From: CALNYS01 sp964639935
GTDB taxonomy: Bacteria > Planctomycetota > Phycisphaerae > Phycisphaerales > UBA1924
Direction: 5' to 3'
Length of the DNA: 13,625 nucleotides
NCBI GenBank assembly: GCA_964639935.1
Contig: CAZXGT010000059.1
Coordinates: 1-13,625 of the forward strand
Numbering within the stretch: position 1 is the first letter of the stretch; every line of letters starts with the position of its first letter. The notes beneath the pieces are model-generated. The model was not told where the DNA came from. It ran no database searches and saw only the letters and a list, made by a program, of their open reading frames with translations. The translations under genes and the position numbers were made by a program. This document shows positions 1 to 6,014 of the stretch, in pieces.

Positions 1-3
1 AAG

Positions 4-77
<74 letters not shown>

Positions 78-112
78 ATGATGGGATCTCGGGAGTGAAT
101 CCGAGACGGGAA

Positions 113-140
113 AAGGTAGCCGACTCCCCGCCCGTGTCAA
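113..140 (-). promoter_or_regulatory. sigma-70-type promoter for tRNA-Asp
   Basis: On the minus strand a perfect -35 hexamer TTGACA (135-140) is followed by a 16-bp spacer and TACCTT as -10 (113-118). A start near position 106 would give a leader of about 30 nt before the tRNA 5' end at 77. The -10 is only a partial match, but the consensus -35 and the placement just upstream of a stable RNA gene make this the clearest promoter in the window. Confidence 0.65.
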
Positions 141-176
141 GCCGCCGCCGGAGCCGGCGACCCGCCCCGCCCGGCT

Positions 177-2990
177 CTATTTCCCCCCGTACCAGTCCGG
201 CGCCGACGCCGCCTCCACCACCAGAGGCGCCGAGAGCTCCATCGCCGACTCCATCCGTCGCACGATCTCAACCTGAAGCGCCCCCGCCTCGTCCTCCGGC
301 GCCTCAAACACCAGCTCGTCGTGGATCTGCAGCAGCATCTTCGCTCGCCCCAACTCCCCCGCCTTGATCGCCTTGTGCAGGTCGAGCATCGCGAGCTTGA
401 TCAGGTCCGCCGCCGAGCCCTGCACCACCGAGTTGATCGCCATCCGCTCGCCAAGATTCCGCCGCGCCCCCCGACCGTGAATCTGCGGGATCGGTCGCCT
501 CCGTCCCAAAATCGTCTCGACATACCCCTTGTCCTCCGCGAACGACACGCACTCCGCGAGGAACGTCGTGATGCCCGGGAACCGCTCGCGGTACGCGTCG
601 ATGATCGCCGCCGCCTCCTTCTCCGAACACCCCAGCCGCCGCGCCAGCCCGAAAGGCGTGATGCCGTACACGATGCCGAAGTTCACCATCTTCGCCCCCG
701 AACGCTGCTCGCCCGTCACCTCCTCCGGCGCCACGCCGTGAATCTCGCTCGCCACCGCCCGGTGAATGTCCTGCCCCTCCTCGAACGCCCGGATCAGCGC
801 CTCGTCCTTCGAAAGGTGCGCGAGCAGCCGCAGCTCGATCTGCGAGTAATCCGCCGTGATCAGAAGCGACCCCTCCGGCGCCACGAACGCCTTGCGGATC
901 TCCCGCCCGAGCTCCGTGCGGATCGGGATGTTCTGCAGGTTCGGGTCAGACGACGAAAGCCGCCCGGTCGCCGCCACGGTCTGATTGAATGACGCGTGGA
1001 TCCGCCCCGTCGCCGGATTGATCGCCTCCTTGAGCGACTCCAGGTACGTCCCGACCAGCTTCGACAGCTGCCGATACTCCACAATCAGCCCCGGCACCGG
1101 CGTCTCGATCGACGGGTCCTGCGAGAGCTTCTCGAGCACCTCGATATCCGTCGAAGGCCCCGTCTTCCCCCGCTTGAGCGGCCGCAGACCGAGCCCCGCC
1201 TCCGCGGCATCGGTCGCGTTGAAGAGGATTGCCGCGAGCTGCTTCGGTGAGTCCGGGTTGAAGGGCCTCGGCGCCGCCTCTTCGATCTCCTCGCGAAGCT
1301 CGACAAGACGCGCGTTCAAACGCTCCGCCTGCCGGTCGAGCTCGCCCGCGTCCACCTTGATCCCGTTCCACTCAAGCTCCGCCAGAGCCTCGATCAGCGG
1401 CAGCTCCACGTCGCGAAACAGCGACCCGAGCCCCATCGACTCGATCTCGGGCTCGAGCGCCCCCCGAAGCTGGAGCGAAACGTCCGCGTCCTCCGCGGCG
1501 TACGGGCCCGCCGCCTCCAGCGGAACCTCCGCGAACGACCTCTGCTTCTTCCCCGTCCCGATCAGATCCGTGATCGGCACGCACTCGCGACCGAGCAGCG
1601 CCAGCGCCAGCGCGTCAAGCCCGTGCGACGACCGCGACGCGTCCACCACGTAGCTTGCGATCATCGAATCAAAGTCGATCCCCCCAAGCTCGATCCCCGC
1701 CTTGCGAAGCGTGAGGATGTCGAACTTCAGATTGTGCCCGCACGTTCTGATCGACTCGTCCTCGAGAAGCCCCCGGAGCCCGTCGAGAACCTCGCCCCGG
1801 CTCAGATGAACCTCGCCCTCCGGCGCCAGCACCGGCACGTACGCCCCTCTTCCCGACTCCGACGAGAGCGACACGCCGCAGAGCTCCGACTCGAGCGGCC
1901 GCAGCCCCGTCGTCTCGGTGTCGACCGCCACGCACCCCGCCGCGCTGAGCTCCCGAACGAGCCCCTCGAGCTCCTCCATCGTGCCGATGACGGCGTAGTC
2001 GCCCTCCGCCGCCGCGGCCGGCTCGCCGAGCGAATCAAACAGCCCCGCCTCGCTCCCCCCGCGCCCCGCGCCGCCCGACGCCCCACCCCCCGATTCGCCC
2101 GACGCCCCCAGCAGCTCGTCCACATCCTGCTGATACCGGTTGAAGCCGAGCTGCTTCAGGATCGGCTTCAGACGCTCGAGGCTGATCTTCGTCACCGCCG
2201 ACGCGCCGAGATCGAACTCCACCGGAACGTCCCGCCGAAGCGTCACCAGCTCCTTCGAGAGCGGCAGGTCCTCCGCCGCCGCGGCCCGGATCGCCTCGCC
2301 GCGCTTGCCGGTCAGCTCGTCCGCCTTTTCGAGAAGAGCCTCGAGCGAGCCGTGCTCCGCGATGTATTTCGCCGCCGTCTTCGGACCGATCCCCGGCACG
2401 CCCGGGACGTTGTCAACCGTATCCCCCGCCAGCGCCAGCATGTCCACCACCTGCGCCGGCGTCAGATTCCACTTCTCCTTCAGCGCCCCCTCGTCGATCA
2501 CGTCCCCCGTGTGAACGTCGCGAAGCTCCACCCGCCCCTGCTCGAGAAGCTGCTGGAGATCCTTGTCCTTCGACACGATCCGAAGCTCGAGCTCCGGACG
2601 CTCCGCCTTGAACCGCTCGACGAGCGTCGCGATCGTGTCGTCCGCCTCGACCCCCTCCACCGCCAGCACCGGAACCCCGAGCTCCTCGAGCAGGCTCACG
2701 CACCGCTCCACCTGCGGCGCGAAGGTCTCCGGCGGCGCGTCGCGATTCGCCTTGTACTCCGGGTAGATCTCCGAGCGAAACGTCCCACGATCCCCCGACG
2801 CGTCCACCACCACCGCCAGATAGTCCGGCCTCTCCTCGCGAAGCACCTTCAGGAGCATCCCCACGAACCCGAACGTCGCGTTCGTCGGCTCCTTCGTCAC
2901 CGGCGAGGTCATCGCCGTGCGGATCGCGTGAAACGCCCGAAAGAGCTGCGCGTGCCCGTCGATGATGTAGAGCGTCTTCCGGTCGCTCAC
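177..2990 (-). CDS. polA: DNA polymerase I with 5' nuclease and proofreading domains
   Basis: This 937-aa protein has the full three-domain Pol I plan. The 5' nuclease is at about 1-290, with D11 in IIDGHA, EADDT, DKDLQQLL and the helix-hairpin-helix GIGPKTAAKYI. The 3'-5' exonuclease is at about 335-510 and the polymerase at about 550-937. Proofreading residues are all present: D357 and E359 (DTETTG), D424 (HNLKFD), Y497 and D501 (YAAEDAD). Polymerase residues D714 (motif A, DYSQIELR), K767, F771 and Y775 (O-helix) and D891 (motif C, QIHDELVFE) keep exactly the E. coli spacing, offset by nine. The O-helix Phe predicts discrimination against dideoxynucleotides. A Gly/Ser/Ala-rich linker at about 295-317 joins the nuclease to the rest. 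The protein fills gaps and removes RNA primers in replication and repair. The start is GTG, preceded by GAGAGGA (2998-3004), and overlaps the upstream stop as GTGA, so translation is probably coupled. Confidence 0.98.
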   Translation of the reverse strand: MSDRKTLYIIDGHAQLFRAFHAIRTAMTSPVTKEPTNATFGFVGMLLKVLREERPDYLAVVVDASGDRGTFRSEIYPEYKANRDAPPETFAPQVERCVSLLEELGVPVLAVEGVEADDTIATLVERFKAERPELELRIVSKDKDLQQLLEQGRVELRDVHTGDVIDEGALKEKWNLTPAQVVDMLALAGDTVDNVPGVPGIGPKTAAKYIAEHGSLEALLEKADELTGKRGEAIRAAAAEDLPLSKELVTLRRDVPVEFDLGASAVTKISLERLKPILKQLGFNRYQQDVDELLGASGESGGGASGGAGRGGSEAGLFDSLGEPAAAAEGDYAVIGTMEELEGLVRELSAAGCVAVDTETTGLRPLESELCGVSLSSESGRGAYVPVLAPEGEVHLSRGEVLDGLRGLLEDESIRTCGHNLKFDILTLRKAGIELGGIDFDSMIASYVVDASRSSHGLDALALALLGRECVPITDLIGTGKKQRSFAEVPLEAAGPYAAEDADVSLQLRGALEPEIESMGLGSLFRDVELPLIEALAELEWNGIKVDAGELDRQAERLNARLVELREEIEEAAPRPFNPDSPKQLAAILFNATDAAEAGLGLRPLKRGKTGPSTDIEVLEKLSQDPSIETPVPGLIVEYRQLSKLVGTYLESLKEAINPATGRIHASFNQTVAATGRLSSSDPNLQNIPIRTELGREIRKAFVAPEGSLLITADYSQIELRLLAHLSKDEALIRAFEEGQDIHRAVASEIHGVAPEEVTGEQRSGAKMVNFGIVYGITPFGLARRLGCSEKEAAAIIDAYRERFPGITTFLAECVSFAEDKGYVETILGRRRPIPQIHGRGARRNLGERMAINSVVQGSAADLIKLAMLDLHKAIKAGELGRAKMLLQIHDELVFEAPEDEAGALQVEIVRRMESAMELSAPLVVEAASAPDWYGGK

Positions 2991-4183
2991 GCCGTCGTCC
3001 TCTCGTGAAGCCCGCGGAGCCTCGACTCCATCTCGGGCGTCATCTCGACGCCCCGCCGACCCATCGCCGCCCGCGCGACCTCGAGGAACTTCTCCACCCG
3101 AAACGTCTTGACGCCCGCGTCAGTCACCCACGCAAAGGGCGGCGTCGCCTGCGCCGGGGGCGCGCTGGAGGCGATCATCGCCCCCGTCCCGATCACGCTC
3201 CCCGTGAAGATCCGCGTCCCGATCGCCGTCTTCACGTGATCCCCGATGATCGCCCCGAGAAACGTCAACCCCGTCCGCTCCCGCGACGCCGCGTGGTCCC
3301 GCCGCGCCGCCACCTCGCCGTAGGTGTTCAGCAGATTCGAGTTCATCGTCCCCGCCCCAAGATTCACCCACTCGCCGACCCACGAATCGCCCAAATGCCC
3401 GTCGTGCGCCTTGTTCGCAAAGCCCTGGAAGATCGTCCCCCCCACTTCCCCCGCCACCTTGCACACCGGACCGATCGCCGTGTTCGCCCTCACCAGCGCC
3501 CCATCCAGCACGCTCGACCCCGGGCCCACGTACGCCGGGCCGTGCACGATCGCCCCGGGCCGGATCGTCGCGCCGCGCTCCACCAGCACCGGCCCCTTCG
3601 TCAGGTCGAACACCGCCGTCGGCATCACCTCCGCCGAGGGATCGATCGCCAGCCGCTTCTCCCCGATGAGCGTCGTCCCCGCAGGACGCTCCCGCGCCCA
3701 CCGATCGCTCGCCGTCACGATGAGCGACAGATCATGAGCCAGCATCGCATCGCGAAACCGCACCACGTCCCACGGGCGGTGCAGCAGACACGGACCCGCC
3801 GCCGCGCGAGACCCCGACCCCCCATCGAAAAATCGCTCGATCTCCCCCCGCCCCAGGCGCGCCGCCACCGGCTCGCCCGAACCCGGCTCGACCACGACCT
3901 CCCCGAGCGCAAGCTCCGAGAGCGCCGCCGGCGCCAGAACCGCGCGCGACGAGACCGCGATCAGATCCTCCGCCCCCGCGTTGAGCCGGCCCGTCGCCTC
4001 AGAAAGCCCCTCAGCCGATGACGCATCAACCTCAAAAACAACGGAAAAACCAGCTACTTTCAGCCGCTCCCGGAGCGTCAACGCCCCGGTCCGAACGTCC
4101 GCCGGGCTGCGCAGATCAGCGAGCGGCCCGAGCGTCTCGGCGCCGTGGGAAACCAGCAGAACAGGAGCGGCGGAGTCGGCCAT
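2987..4183 (-). CDS. GlmU-like sugar-phosphate nucleotidyltransferase / left-handed beta-helix acyltransferase
   Basis: This 398-aa protein resembles the alternative GlmU family known from Bacteroidetes and related groups (NTP_transf_4-type N-terminus plus hexapeptide repeats). The N-terminus (about 1-150) lacks the classical GlmU loop LAAGxGTRM. It has instead the family pattern LADLR...RTGALTLRERL (residues 21-41). From about 165 to 370 come hexapeptide repeats of a left-handed beta-helix, including KAHDGHLGDSWVGEW and NLGAGTMNSNLLNTYG, which parallel the GHLxYLGD and NIGAGT region of the GlmU acetyltransferase domain. The likely role is making UDP-N-acetylglucosamine for the cell envelope, but the exact substrate cannot be read from sequence. 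The ATG at 4183 was chosen because the frame further upstream only runs antisense through the HU gene. No Shine-Dalgarno is visible, but a -10-like TACACT sits 7 nt before the ATG. The gene forms an overlapping pair with polA. Confidence 0.85.
   Translation of the reverse strand: MADSAAPVLLVSHGAETLGPLADLRSPADVRTGALTLRERLKVAGFSVVFEVDASSAEGLSEATGRLNAGAEDLIAVSSRAVLAPAALSELALGEVVVEPGSGEPVAARLGRGEIERFFDGGSGSRAAAGPCLLHRPWDVVRFRDAMLAHDLSLIVTASDRWARERPAGTTLIGEKRLAIDPSAEVMPTAVFDLTKGPVLVERGATIRPGAIVHGPAYVGPGSSVLDGALVRANTAIGPVCKVAGEVGGTIFQGFANKAHDGHLGDSWVGEWVNLGAGTMNSNLLNTYGEVAARRDHAASRERTGLTFLGAIIGDHVKTAIGTRIFTGSVIGTGAMIASSAPPAQATPPFAWVTDAGVKTFRVEKFLEVARAAMGRRGVEMTPEMESRLRGLHERTTA
2998..3004 (-). promoter_or_regulatory. 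ribosome binding site of polA inside the upstream gene
   Basis: On the minus strand GAGAGGA lies 7 nt before the GTG start of polA, within the last codons of the GlmU-like gene. It supports the GTG at 2990 as the true start and allows re-initiation after the upstream stop at 2987-2989. Confidence 0.6.
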
Positions 4184-4190
4184 GCCGCGA

Positions 4191-4196
4191 AGTGTA
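4191..4196 (-). promoter_or_regulatory. possible -10 element giving a leaderless GlmU-like transcript
   Basis: On the minus strand TACACT (four of six matches to TATAAT) ends 7 nt before the ATG at 4183, so transcription would begin about at the start codon. No clear -35 is seen and no ribosome binding site precedes the ATG, which fits leaderless translation. The motif is short and the call is tentative. Confidence 0.35.
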
Positions 4197-4276
4197 GCGT
4201 CGCCCGTCCCCCGCGAAGCGCCCGCGACGCCGTCCGAGCCGACGCTGTTTTTTCCGCTTATTGCAGGAGTTTCGGC

Positions 4277-4305
4277 TTGTGCGCCGATGATCGCACCCGT
4301 ACAAC
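4277..4305 (+). promoter_or_regulatory. candidate promoter of the HU-family gene
   Basis: TTGTGC (4277-4282) and TACAAC (4300-4305) are separated by exactly 17 bp, in the AT-richer middle of the divergent intergenic region. Each is a partial consensus match (four of six for the -10). It would give a leader of about 100 nt carrying two hairpins. Confidence 0.45.
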
Positions 4306-4341
4306 CACGCACACACCGGCCTCCCCGAGGGAGAAAACGCC

Positions 4342-4381
4342 GGGAAACGCAGCGGTTCCCCGCGGGCGAGCGTCGCCCGCG
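4342..4381 (+). promoter_or_regulatory. two back-to-back hairpins in the HU leader
   Basis: A 5-bp hairpin (GGGAA at 4342-4346, TTCCC at 4356-4360) abuts a perfect 9-bp hairpin (CGCGGGCGA at 4361-4369, TCGCCCGCG at 4373-4381, loop GCG). The second ends 19 nt before the AAGGAGG ribosome binding site and has no T-run, so it is not an intrinsic terminator. It may stabilise the leader or influence access to the start; this is inferred from position only. Confidence 0.45.
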
Positions 4382-4400
4382 AGGAGCCCGCACGAGGCAC

Positions 4401-4407
4401 AAGGAGG
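4401..4407 (+). promoter_or_regulatory. strong Shine-Dalgarno of the HU-family gene
   Basis: AAGGAGG lies 7 nt before the ATG at 4415. It fixes that ATG as the start and rules out the longer in-frame reading from about 4145. Its strength fits an abundant nucleoid protein. Confidence 0.85.
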
Positions 4408-4414
4408 CTCCGAG

Positions 4415-4861
4415 ATGGCCCGCAAAACCACCACCCGCAAGAAGACGACCTCGAAAAAGAAGACCACCAAGAAGGCCGGCGCCCGCGCCACGGCGCGCAA
4501 GAAAACCACCACCCGCGCCGCCGCCAGCAAGCCCGCCAGCTACAAGATCCCCAAGGCCGAGAAGACCCGCACCAAGAGCGAGGTCTTCAGCATCATCGCC
4601 GACAACACCGGACTCACCCGCAAGCAGGTCTCCGAGGTCTTCGACGTCACCAAGGAGATCATCGCCAAGGACCTCAAGAAGTCCGGGCCCGAGGCCGTCA
4701 ACCTCGCCGGCATGATGAAGGTCACCGTTCAGCGCAAGCCCGCCACCCGCGCTCGCAAGGGCACCAACCCCTTCACCGGCGAGCCCACCGTCTTCAAGGC
4801 CAAGCCCGCCCGCAACGTCCTCAAAATCCGCCCCCTCAAGGCGATGAAGGAACTCGTCTGA
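4415..4861 (+). CDS. HU-family nucleoid protein with a basic N-terminal tail
   Basis: The 148-aa product has two parts. Residues 1 to about 52 are a low-complexity tail rich in Lys, Thr, Arg and Ala (runs such as RKKTTSKKKTTKKAG and RKKTTTRAAA), resembling the tails of eukaryotic linker histones. Residues about 53-148 form an HU/IHF fold: the helical dimerisation part (TKSEVFSIIADNTGLTRKQV) is followed by the beta-arm with the DNA-intercalating proline P119 in NPFTGE. Ordinary HU is about 90 aa, so the tail accounts for the extra length. The protein should bind, bend and compact DNA, with the tail adding sequence-independent contacts. The gene stands alone between divergent and downstream genes, with its own promoter candidate, strong ribosome binding site and strong terminator. 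Confidence 0.92.
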   Translation: MARKTTTRKKTTSKKKTTKKAGARATARKKTTTRAAASKPASYKIPKAEKTRTKSEVFSIIADNTGLTRKQVSEVFDVTKEIIAKDLKKSGPEAVNLAGMMKVTVQRKPATRARKGTNPFTGEPTVFKAKPARNVLKIRPLKAMKELV

Positions 4862-4886
4862 TCGCCTGAGCATCAGACCGAACCAC

Positions 4887-4921
4887 AAAGGCCGAGCCGC
4901 TCACCGCGGCCCGGCCTTTTT
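4887..4921 (+). terminator. intrinsic terminator of the HU-family gene
   Basis: AAAGGCCG (4887-4894) pairs with CGGCCTTT (4912-4919), and the inner GCCGC (4896-4900) pairs with GCGGC (4906-4910). One A/C mismatch separates the two stem parts and the loop is TCACC. A run of five T follows (4917-4921). The hairpin starts 26 nt after the stop codon. Confidence 0.92.
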
Positions 4922-4937
4922 CACGCGCTCCCACCGC

Positions 4938-4943
4938 TAGAGT
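4938..4943 (+). promoter_or_regulatory. possible -10 element of the CvpA-like gene (leaderless)
   Basis: TAGAGT (four of six matches to TATAAT) lies 6 nt before the GTG at 4950, in the short stretch between the HU terminator and the gene. No Shine-Dalgarno precedes the GTG. Initiation would fall on the start codon. No convincing -35 is visible because the upstream bases belong to the terminator. Confidence 0.35.
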
Positions 4944-4949
4944 GAAGCC

Positions 4950-5969
4950 GTGACCACCCATCCGGAAACCCGCGACCAGCGCCCCGAAGAGCCCACCCGG
5001 CGACGCCGTTCCCGCGTCCTCATCCTCGCCGTCGCCCTCGCCGGGCTCATCGCCGTCGCCGTCGCGCTGGCCTTCGGCTCGCCCGTCACCCAGATCGCCG
5101 TCGCCCTCATCGCCCTGACCGCCCTGCAGGGAACCATCCTCGGGGCCGCCGAAACCGCCGGCCTCGTCGCCGCCCTCGCGCTCGCCGCGCTCGTCGCCTT
5201 CCCGCTCGGTCGCGCGATCGAGGACTCACTCGGAGGCCTCATCGGCGCCACCGGCGTCGCCAAACGAGCCGCCGCCATCGCCGCCGCCGCCGCCATCGCG
5301 CTCATCCTCGGCTCCCTCGTCTTCGGCGTCATCAGCCGACGACTCGTCCGCACGGCGAGGCGAGGCTTCACCGACCGCTCCATCGGCGGGGCCCTCGGGT
5401 TCGTCGAGGGCGTCTTCCTCGCCCTGCTCGCTCTCTGGGGACTCTTCGCCCTCGAGCCCGTCGCCGAGACGCGCCTCGCCTCAAGCCGGGACGCGATCGC
5501 CGCCCCCGACGCCCCCGCGAACCCAGAGCCCCCCAAACCCAACGATCTCGCCAGCCGCGTCCTCGCCATCACCGAGAGCGCGAGCAACAGCTTCATCGGC
5601 CGGCTCGCCCGAGACGCCAACCCCTTCGCCGAAACGACCGTCATCGCCATGGCCGACGACTACCTCCTCGTCGTCCGCGACCCCGCCGCCCTCGAGCATT
5701 TCCTCGAGAGCGACGCCGTCCGGCGCCTCAACGAAACACCCTCATTCCAGCGCGCCCTCGAGATCATCCGCACCGACCCCGACGTCCGCGCCGCCCTCGA
5801 GCGCGGGCTCGACCGCCGCGGCCTCCGCGCCCTCTTCGAGAGCGACGCCATCCTCCGGGCGCTCGACGACACCGGCGTCGTCCGCGATCTCGAGCCGCTC
5901 GCCGACGAACTCCGCGAAGCCCTCGAGCAGGCCAAGGCCAGAGCCCGCCCCCGGACCGCCCCCCGCTGA
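4950..5969 (+). CDS. CvpA-like multi-pass membrane protein with helical C-terminal domain
   Basis: The 339-aa product starts with a charged segment containing RRRR (17-20), then has four or five hydrophobic segments, at about 23-42, 47-66, 69-86, 106-128 and 148-168. The middle part (GTILGAAETAGLVAALALAAL, then GGALGFVEGVFLALL) follows the pattern of CvpA, an inner-membrane protein linked to colicin V production and envelope stress in other bacteria. Its biochemical role is not settled. The hydrophilic C-terminus (about 175-339) is predicted helical and contains a near-repeat: FLESDAVRRL at 251-260 and LFESDAILRAL at 295-305, about 44 residues apart. The GTG start has no ribosome binding site. 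The gene lies 45 bp before the (6-4) photolyase on the same strand and may be its co-transcribed leader gene. The family call is moderate; the C-terminal domain is not recognised. Confidence 0.65.
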   Translation: MTTHPETRDQRPEEPTRRRRSRVLILAVALAGLIAVAVALAFGSPVTQIAVALIALTALQGTILGAAETAGLVAALALAALVAFPLGRAIEDSLGGLIGATGVAKRAAAIAAAAAIALILGSLVFGVISRRLVRTARRGFTDRSIGGALGFVEGVFLALLALWGLFALEPVAETRLASSRDAIAAPDAPANPEPPKPNDLASRVLAITESASNSFIGRLARDANPFAETTVIAMADDYLLVVRDPAALEHFLESDAVRRLNETPSFQRALEIIRTDPDVRAALERGLDRRGLRALFESDAILRALDDTGVVRDLEPLADELREALEQAKARARPRTAPR

Positions 5970-6000
5970 ATCCGCCCAGCCGTTCGCCCGAAACCGCCTC

Positions 6001-6006
6001 GGAGGG
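6001..6006 (+). promoter_or_regulatory. ribosome binding site of the (6-4) photolyase
   Basis: GGAGGG lies 8 nt before the GTG at 6015 and supports that non-ATG codon as the start. The following protein sequence reaches its conserved beginning (DLVIVLGDQLS) at residue 19. Confidence 0.7.
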
Positions 6007-6014
6007 AGACGCCG

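Noticed and set aside
148..163. CGCCG/CGGCG hairpin after polA as an intrinsic terminator
   Set aside because: The stem is short with a tight loop and no T-run follows on the minus strand.
1623..3008. 461-residue plus-strand reading frame opposite polA
   Set aside because: Arg/His/Pro-rich shadow of polA without a start signal or recognisable domain.
4184..4888. In-frame upstream extension of the GlmU-like gene (to a 633-residue reading)
   Set aside because: It runs antisense through the HU gene, giving a Gly/Ala/Leu-rich sequence with no family match; the GlmU-like similarity begins right after the ATG at 4183.
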